Shown here: piece by piece, positions 59,720 to 64,000 of the stretch | How positions within the stretch are numbered: the first letter of the stretch is position 1 | How the letters are laid out: every line of letters begins with the position of its first letter | Origin: Cupriavidus agavae | GTDB taxonomy: Bacteria > Pseudomonadota > Gammaproteobacteria > Burkholderiales > Burkholderiaceae | Assembly (NCBI RefSeq): GCF_004217045.1 | Contig: NZ_SGXM01000009.1 | Span: forward strand, 1 to 64,000 | DNA: 64,000 nt | Reading direction: 5' to 3' | Notes under the pieces: model-generated | Database searches by the model: none | What the model was told of the DNA's origin: nothing | The model's input: the letters and a program-made list of their open reading frames with translations, nothing else | Made by a program: the position numbers and the translations under genes

Positions 59720-60934
59720 ATGACGTCCAAGACGAGCGCGCCGGCCTCCGCGCGCTTTCCCCTCTGGCTGCTGGTGTGCGCATCGCTCACCGCCATCGCG
59801 CCGCTTTCCATCGACATGTACCTGCCCGCCTTCCCGGCGCTGGCGGCGGACCTGCATACCGACATCGGCCAGGTGCAACTCACCCTCGGCACCTTCCTGG
59901 TGGGGCTGGCGCTCGGGCAGGCTTTCTACGGGCCGGTCAGCGACCGTTTCGGGCGCAAGCCGCCGCTCTACGTGGGGCTGACGCTGTACGGCGTGGCCGC
60001 CGCCGGATGCGCGCTGGCGGCCGATGTGGAGGCGCTGATGCTGTGGCGCTTTCTGCAGGCGCTTGGCGGCTGCACGGGCCTGGTGGTCTCGCGCGCCGTG
60101 ATCCGCGACCGGCTGGAAGCGCGCGAATCGGCGCGGGCCTTTTCGTCGCTGATGCTGGTGATGGGGCTGGCGCCGATCCTCGCGCCGCTGATCGGCGGTG
60201 CCGTGCTGGCGTCGGCCGGCTGGCGCGCGATCTTCTGGATCCATTGCGGCGCGGCGGTGCTGCTGCTCTGGTTCGTGCACAGCCGCATGGAGGAATCGCT
60301 CGACCCGCAGCGGCGCCGGACGCTGCATCCCGGCACCGTGCTGCGCGGCTACTGGGAACTGCTGCGCGACCGCGAGTTCCTGGGCTACTCGCTGTCTGCC
60401 GGTTGCGTGCAGGGGGGCATGTTCGCGTACATCGCCGGCTCGCCATTCGTGCTGATCGAACTGCATGGCATCGATCCCTCCCACTATGGCTTTGTCTTTG
60501 GCGCGAATGCGTTCGGCCTGATCGCCATGTCGCAGGTCAACGCGCGGCTGGTGCGCACGCGCGCGCTCGACGATGTGCTGCGTGTGGCCCTGCTTGCGCC
60601 ATGCCTGGCCGGACTGGTGCTGGCGGGCGCCGAACTGCTTGGCGTAGCGCCACTGCCGCTGCTGCTGTGCTGCTTCTTCGTGTTCCTGGCAGGGCTCGGC
60701 TGCATCACGCCCAATGCGTCGGCGCTGGCGCTTTCTCGCCAGAGCCATCGCGCCGGCACGGCGTCAGCGCTGATGGGCACGCTGCAGTTCGGCTTCGGCA
60801 CGCTGGCGGGCGCGGCCGTCAGCGTCTGGCACGACGGTACGGCGCTGCCGCTGGCGGTGGTGATGGCCATCTGCGGCAGCGGCGCGGTGCTGCTGCGCCG
60901 CTACGGGCGCGCCGGACTGCAGCCGGCGCACTGA
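59720..60934 (+). CDS. Bcr/CflA-family MFS drug exporter
   Basis: The 404-residue transporter has twelve helices with the Bcr/CflA start (PLWLLVCASLTAIAPLSIDMYLPAFPALAADL) and the MFS loop motif GPVSDRFGRKPPLYVGL between helices 2 and 3. VSRAVIRDRLEARESARAFS is the family motif C region. It exports drugs or small metabolites by proton exchange. It is monocistronic, and the 260 bases upstream show no other feature. Confidence 0.93.
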   Translation: MTSKTSAPASARFPLWLLVCASLTAIAPLSIDMYLPAFPALAADLHTDIGQVQLTLGTFLVGLALGQAFYGPVSDRFGRKPPLYVGLTLYGVAAAGCALAADVEALMLWRFLQALGGCTGLVVSRAVIRDRLEARESARAFSSLMLVMGLAPILAPLIGGAVLASAGWRAIFWIHCGAAVLLLWFVHSRMEESLDPQRRRTLHPGTVLRGYWELLRDREFLGYSLSAGCVQGGMFAYIAGSPFVLIELHGIDPSHYGFVFGANAFGLIAMSQVNARLVRTRALDDVLRVALLAPCLAGLVLAGAELLGVAPLPLLLCCFFVFLAGLGCITPNASALALSRQSHRAGTASALMGTLQFGFGTLAGAAVSVWHDGTALPLAVVMAICGSGAVLLRRYGRAGLQPAH

Positions 60935-60948
60935 GCGCCGGCCCGTGC

Positions 60949-61815
60949 TCAGGCGGCCTGATTGGCCGGCTCGGCCGGTGCGATCGGTACGGCCGGCGCG
61001 GTCTGCATGACCACCACCTGCGCCGGCATGGGCGCGGCAAAGCCGGCCTGGCCGAAGCTGTCGCGGATGGTCCGGTTGGTATCGAAGTAGACCTGCCAGT
61101 AGTGGTCGTTATGGCAGAACGGCCGCACGGCCAGCACGGGGCCGACCAGCGTGAATTCGAGAATCTCGACCTCGACGGCGGGCTCGGGCAGCACGTTGGG
61201 AATCGCGGCGATTTTCTCCTTGAGCAGTGCCACGGCGGCAGCCACATCGGTGGAGCCGGCCAGTTGCGCCTTCAGTTCCACGCGCCGGAATGCGTTGGCC
61301 GTGAAGTTCTGGATCGTGTCGGAGAAGATCTTGTTGTTGCCGACCACCGTCATGACGTTGTCCGGCGTATCGAGCGTGGTGGAGAACAGGCCGATTTCCT
61401 TCACCGTGCCGGTCACCCCGCCGATGGTCACGAAATCTCCCACCTTGAACGGCCGCAGCACCACCAGGAACGCGCCCGCCGCGAAGTTCGCCATCAGCCC
61501 GGACCACGCCATGCCGATGGCCACGCCGGCCGCCGCGATCAGCGCCGCGAACGTGGTGGTCTGGATGCCGAAGTAGCCCAGGATGCCGATCACCAGCACC
61601 ACGTTGAGCGTGACCGTGACGATCGAGCCGACATAGCGCAGCAGCGTGGGATCGACACTCTGCTTGGCCAGCGATTTCTGCACCAGCCGGACCACGAAAT
61701 GGATCAGCCAGCGGCCGACGACCCAGAAGGCCAGCGCGGCCAGGATCTTGACGCCGAACACCGTGGCGTAGCCATAGACGATGTCGCGGAGGCTTTGCAG
61801 CGAGGTGGTATCCAT
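60949..61815 (-). CDS. mscS: Small-conductance mechanosensitive channel (MscS family)
   Basis: The 288-residue protein has three N-terminal helices; the third is the Gly/Ala-rich pore helix (FAALIAAAGVAIGMAWSGLMANFAAGAFLVVLRPF) followed by VGDFVTIGGVTGTVKEIGLFSTTLDTPDNVMTVVGNNKIF, the MscS beta-domain signature. It relieves turgor on osmotic downshock. A proline-rich tail is present (PAVPIAPAEP). The length is close to E. coli MscS (286). It converges on the Bcr/CflA gene. Confidence 0.95.
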   Translation of the reverse strand: MDTTSLQSLRDIVYGYATVFGVKILAALAFWVVGRWLIHFVVRLVQKSLAKQSVDPTLLRYVGSIVTVTLNVVLVIGILGYFGIQTTTFAALIAAAGVAIGMAWSGLMANFAAGAFLVVLRPFKVGDFVTIGGVTGTVKEIGLFSTTLDTPDNVMTVVGNNKIFSDTIQNFTANAFRRVELKAQLAGSTDVAAAVALLKEKIAAIPNVLPEPAVEVEILEFTLVGPVLAVRPFCHNDHYWQVYFDTNRTIRDSFGQAGFAAPMPAQVVVMQTAPAVPIAPAEPANQAA

Positions 61816-61960
61816 GAGACACGCTCCAGTTTTGTCGGGCAGGAAAAAACCAGGGACGGCGAATGAGAGAACGCTGTTGGGAATGTCAGGATTGCGAGAC
61901 ACGCCTGTTGCGGCGTTTTGGGATGGGCAAGGGCATTATTGGACGCGCCGCAGCAAAAGT

Positions 61961-63385
61961 TCAAGGCAAACTTTGTGATCCCGGCGTTACTGGATTGTCG
62001 CGTGCCAGCCCGGAGAACTCGTTGCGAAGCCCACGCAGCCGCCACAGCGCCGCCCCGATCTGCAGAACGATGGCGGTCGCCAGAAATGCCGGATAACGCC
62101 AGAGCTCGGCAGGCGGACCCGAGCCCGGCGCGGCGGTGTCGATTTCGAGAAAGAACAGCGCCAGCAGTGTGGCGGCGACGCCGGCGGCCCACAGCAGCGA
62201 CTGGGGCGGCGGCGCGTCGGCGGACGGCTCGTCGGGCAGGGCAGGCGGTGAGCCGATCAGGTTCAGAGAGACGCCCTCCCGGCATGGTGTGGCGATCAGC
62301 TGGGCGCCCTGGGCGTACTGCACCATCCGGGCAGCCAGCGCCTGGGCAACCCAGCCGCTGGCCGGGCCGGGCTTGCCCAGTGCCGTGTCCAGTACGTGCG
62401 AGGCGGCATCGAGCGGGACGTCCCTGACAGCGGTTGCCACGGCATGCGTGGCCGGCTTGCCGAGTCCGGCGTGCCAGATTTGCCGGATGCGATCGACCGG
62501 CGCCTGGCCCGCCTTGAGCAGCGTCGCCAGCGCAGACCCCACGGCATCGGATCTGGCAAAAACCGGCCGGAACAGGCAAGCCTGAGCGCCGGCGCTTCTT
62601 CCCGCATCGTCCGACAGCAACAGCGCTGCGGCCATCTCGGAGTCCGCTGCCGATTGGTCATCCTGATGAAGCTGGCACGCCAGCAGCAGATGCGCTCCGG
62701 ACGGCCCCCAGCCCTCATCCCAGAGCCAATCCATCGGCGCCGAGGCGCCGGCGGCTTTCCAGACCACTTCCAGCTGTGGAGAAAGTCCGAGTTGGCGCAT
62801 GATCCTGCGCAGCTCCGCTTCATCGGACCCGGCAGACGACTGCAGCACGATCCTGAAGCGGCCGCGCTTCGAGTGGGTATGGATGGCGTCAAGCAGCGGC
62901 GTCAGCAGTTGTGTCAGGACATGTGCCATGCGTGTGGCGCCGGGAGACGCTGCGATATCGAGCTTCAGCACCTTGCCAGCGTTCGCAGGCGGCATACCTT
63001 CCAAACCCAGCATGCGCTCGGCCACGTCAGGCTCCGGCGTCAGCACGACACTGTCCACCAGCACGGCGTGGCCCCGCGCCCAGCAAAGCCAATCGTAATT
63101 TCGCCAGAAAAGCATCAGGTTCCACCAGCGCGCGGCCTTGACCCGCTCCTCGTAACAGAGGTAAGTCAGCAAGGAAACGGCGGCGACGTAGACCGTCAGC
63201 GGCAGGATCAGGGCGCGCATGACGAAGTCACCGCCTCGCATCGCCTGGCCGGCCGGCCAGGACACCACCACATAGGTCGCGCCAATTCCCAAGGTCAACA
63301 CCAGCAGCGTGAGCAGCAGCCAGGCGGGCGGAGGGTCGGGTTCGGCGTACTGTGGAATATCTGGCTTCTCCCACTGCATCCTCAT
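61961..63385 (-). CDS. Large membrane protein of a type VI secretion effector module (Tla3/DUF2875-like candidate)
   Basis: The 474-residue protein starts MRMQWEKPDIPQYAEPDPPPAW and has two N-terminal helices (LLLTLLVLTLGIGATYVVV; FVMRALILPLTVYVAAVSLLTYL) and two C-terminal helices (SLLWAAGVAATLLALFFLEI; FLATAIVLQIGAALW), with a soluble middle part. It overlaps the PAAR gene by four bases (ATGA). The layout resembles DUF2875 proteins, of which Tla3 is the adaptor for the Tle3 lipase in Pseudomonas aeruginosa. I assign this by position and topology only; a simple hypothetical membrane protein is the alternative. Confidence 0.55.
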   Translation of the reverse strand: MRMQWEKPDIPQYAEPDPPPAWLLLTLLVLTLGIGATYVVVSWPAGQAMRGGDFVMRALILPLTVYVAAVSLLTYLCYEERVKAARWWNLMLFWRNYDWLCWARGHAVLVDSVVLTPEPDVAERMLGLEGMPPANAGKVLKLDIAASPGATRMAHVLTQLLTPLLDAIHTHSKRGRFRIVLQSSAGSDEAELRRIMRQLGLSPQLEVVWKAAGASAPMDWLWDEGWGPSGAHLLLACQLHQDDQSAADSEMAAALLLSDDAGRSAGAQACLFRPVFARSDAVGSALATLLKAGQAPVDRIRQIWHAGLGKPATHAVATAVRDVPLDAASHVLDTALGKPGPASGWVAQALAARMVQYAQGAQLIATPCREGVSLNLIGSPPALPDEPSADAPPPQSLLWAAGVAATLLALFFLEIDTAAPGSGPPAELWRYPAFLATAIVLQIGAALWRLRGLRNEFSGLARDNPVTPGSQSLP

Positions 63386-63639
63386 GAGAATTTCGCTCCC
63401 GGGGCACCGGCGATGATCGTGCTGCCGCACGCCGTGCGGCATCCGTCGACCACGAGTTTCCGGGCATTCTCGCTGTAGCCGTTGCCGCCTTCGGTAATCG
63501 GGTTATCACCGTGGACCGGACACGAAACCACGTCGCCCACCAGCGCAACCCGCCGGCCGTGAATCAGGAAGGTGGACGACGCGGTCTTCACGCTGCCGCC
63601 ATGGCTGGTACGGTCGCCGAGCAGGGCAGGCGTCTTCAT
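63382..63639 (-). CDS. PAAR-domain protein (type VI secretion spike tip)
   Basis: The 85-residue protein is an orphan PAAR tip: GDRTSHGGSVKTASSTFLIHGRRVALVGDVVSCPVHGDNPITEG, then VDGCRTACGSTIIAG, with the His/Cys zinc ligands. PAAR proteins cap the VgrG spike and guide an effector. It overlaps both neighbours by four bases, so the three form one transcription unit, presumably with an effector gene beyond base 64000. Confidence 0.93.
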   Translation of the reverse strand: MKTPALLGDRTSHGGSVKTASSTFLIHGRRVALVGDVVSCPVHGDNPITEGGNGYSENARKLVVDGCRTACGSTIIAGAPGAKFS

Positions 63640-64000
63640 TTTTTCTTCTCCGGCAGGTTGGTCGGACGAATCGAGGGATCGCAGGAGAGATATTCCTGGC
63701 CGGAGGGGGTGCGGAGGCCGTTGAGGTAGTTCGGGCGGCGGGAGGCGAGGAAAGAATCCCCTCTTACGCCCGGGGGATAAGCCTTACGCAAATCAATGCC
63801 CGGATTTAGTGGGAGCTGATCGACGCCGAAATCGTCAACAGTTCTGCCGACCTTACTTGCGATATATAGCCGATCGGACGTGACAGCAATAATGTAGTCA
63901 GCGGAGTCTCGAAAGACCTGCCAGGAGTTGTACATGTAGTAAGTGCCAATGAATGACCTACCACCATCCGTCGAATACAGGACGGTCATATTGCTACCCC
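63636..64000 (-). CDS. Immunity-like protein of the type VI effector module, 5' partial (Tli3-like candidate)
   Basis: At least 117 residues are visible and the frame is still open at the window edge, so the true N-terminus (probably with a signal peptide) is outside. The sequence MTVLYSTDGGRSFIGTYYM... and the ending YLNGLRTPSGQEYLSCDPSIRPTNL resemble Tli3-type immunity proteins encoded beside Tle3 lipases and PAAR genes. GC content is lower than around it, as is common for effector/immunity genes. The call rests on context. Confidence 0.5.
   Translation of the reverse strand, partial: GSNMTVLYSTDGGRSFIGTYYMYNSWQVFRDSADYIIAVTSDRLYIASKVGRTVDDFGVDQLPLNPGIDLRKAYPPGVRGDSFLASRRPNYLNGLRTPSGQEYLSCDPSIRPTNLPEKKK

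Overview
The window is about 64 kb of high-GC (roughly 65-68%) proteobacterial chromosome. Gene content and codon use point to a beta-proteobacterium of the Burkholderiaceae, most likely Cupriavidus or a close Ralstonia relative. Pointers are the short-chain type L-threonine 3-dehydrogenase paired with kbl, the T4P-like second type II secretion locus, several Liv-type ABC systems, opgGH, and an FMN-riboswitch-controlled stand-alone ribB. Almost every gene can be read as a coherent frame, operons are tight (many ATGA overlaps), and there are no rRNA, tRNA, CRISPR, IS or prophage features.

Layout. 1-3.9 kb: a proline/glutamate-semialdehyde type operon (pruA, a Liv-type binding protein, start of livG) with a divergent GntR regulator. 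4-6.8 kb: an XRE-cupin regulator divergent from kbl-tdh (threonine to glycine). 6.8-15.8 kb: an eleven-gene type II secretion-like operon (pseudopilin G, F, E, split L as PilM/PilN-like, PilO-like, PilP/C-like, lipoprotein secretin, three more pseudopilins). Immediately upstream, 15.9-18.7 kb, lies a secreted GH18-like protein with a VDPKDP repeat linker and a destroyed catalytic motif. 19-24 kb: a MarR-controlled FUSC/DUF1656/HlyD/NodT tripartite efflux operon. 24-27 kb: MetQ-like binding protein, MsuE-type FMN reductase, amidase. 27.2-28.4 kb: an XRE / AbiEii-nucleotidyltransferase toxin-antitoxin-like pair. 28.4-32.8 kb: glutathione-dependent formaldehyde oxidation (fghA, frmA), an MFS/NTP-exchanger-like transporter and a Tat-exported aldo/keto reductase.

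33-39.3 kb: a complete Liv ABC transporter (livHMGF) facing a PQQ-type dehydrogenase/cytochrome c pair, with the binding protein beyond it. 39.4-46.8 kb: the most suggestive metabolic locus. GntP permease, RidA, N-acyl-D-amino-acid deacylase and an RpiR regulator run one way; a D-serine-dehydratase-like PLP enzyme, KDG kinase and KDPG aldolase run the other. Together they could import, deacylate and dehydrate an N-acyl-2-amino-2-deoxy-sugar acid (for example N-acetyl-D-glucosaminate) to KDG and then to pyruvate plus glyceraldehyde-3-phosphate.

46.8-54.2 kb: a small entericidin-like lipoprotein, a doubly degenerate GGDEF-EAL protein, a CorC-type transporter/regulator, a HigBA-type toxin-antitoxin pair, an XRE regulator, FMN riboswitch plus ribB, and two small exported proteins. 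54.6-58.8 kb: opgGH for osmoregulated periplasmic glucans. 58.9-64 kb: an exported hypothetical, a Bcr/CflA drug exporter, an MscS channel, and the edge of a type VI secretion effector module (PAAR, a large membrane protein, an immunity-like protein cut by the window end).
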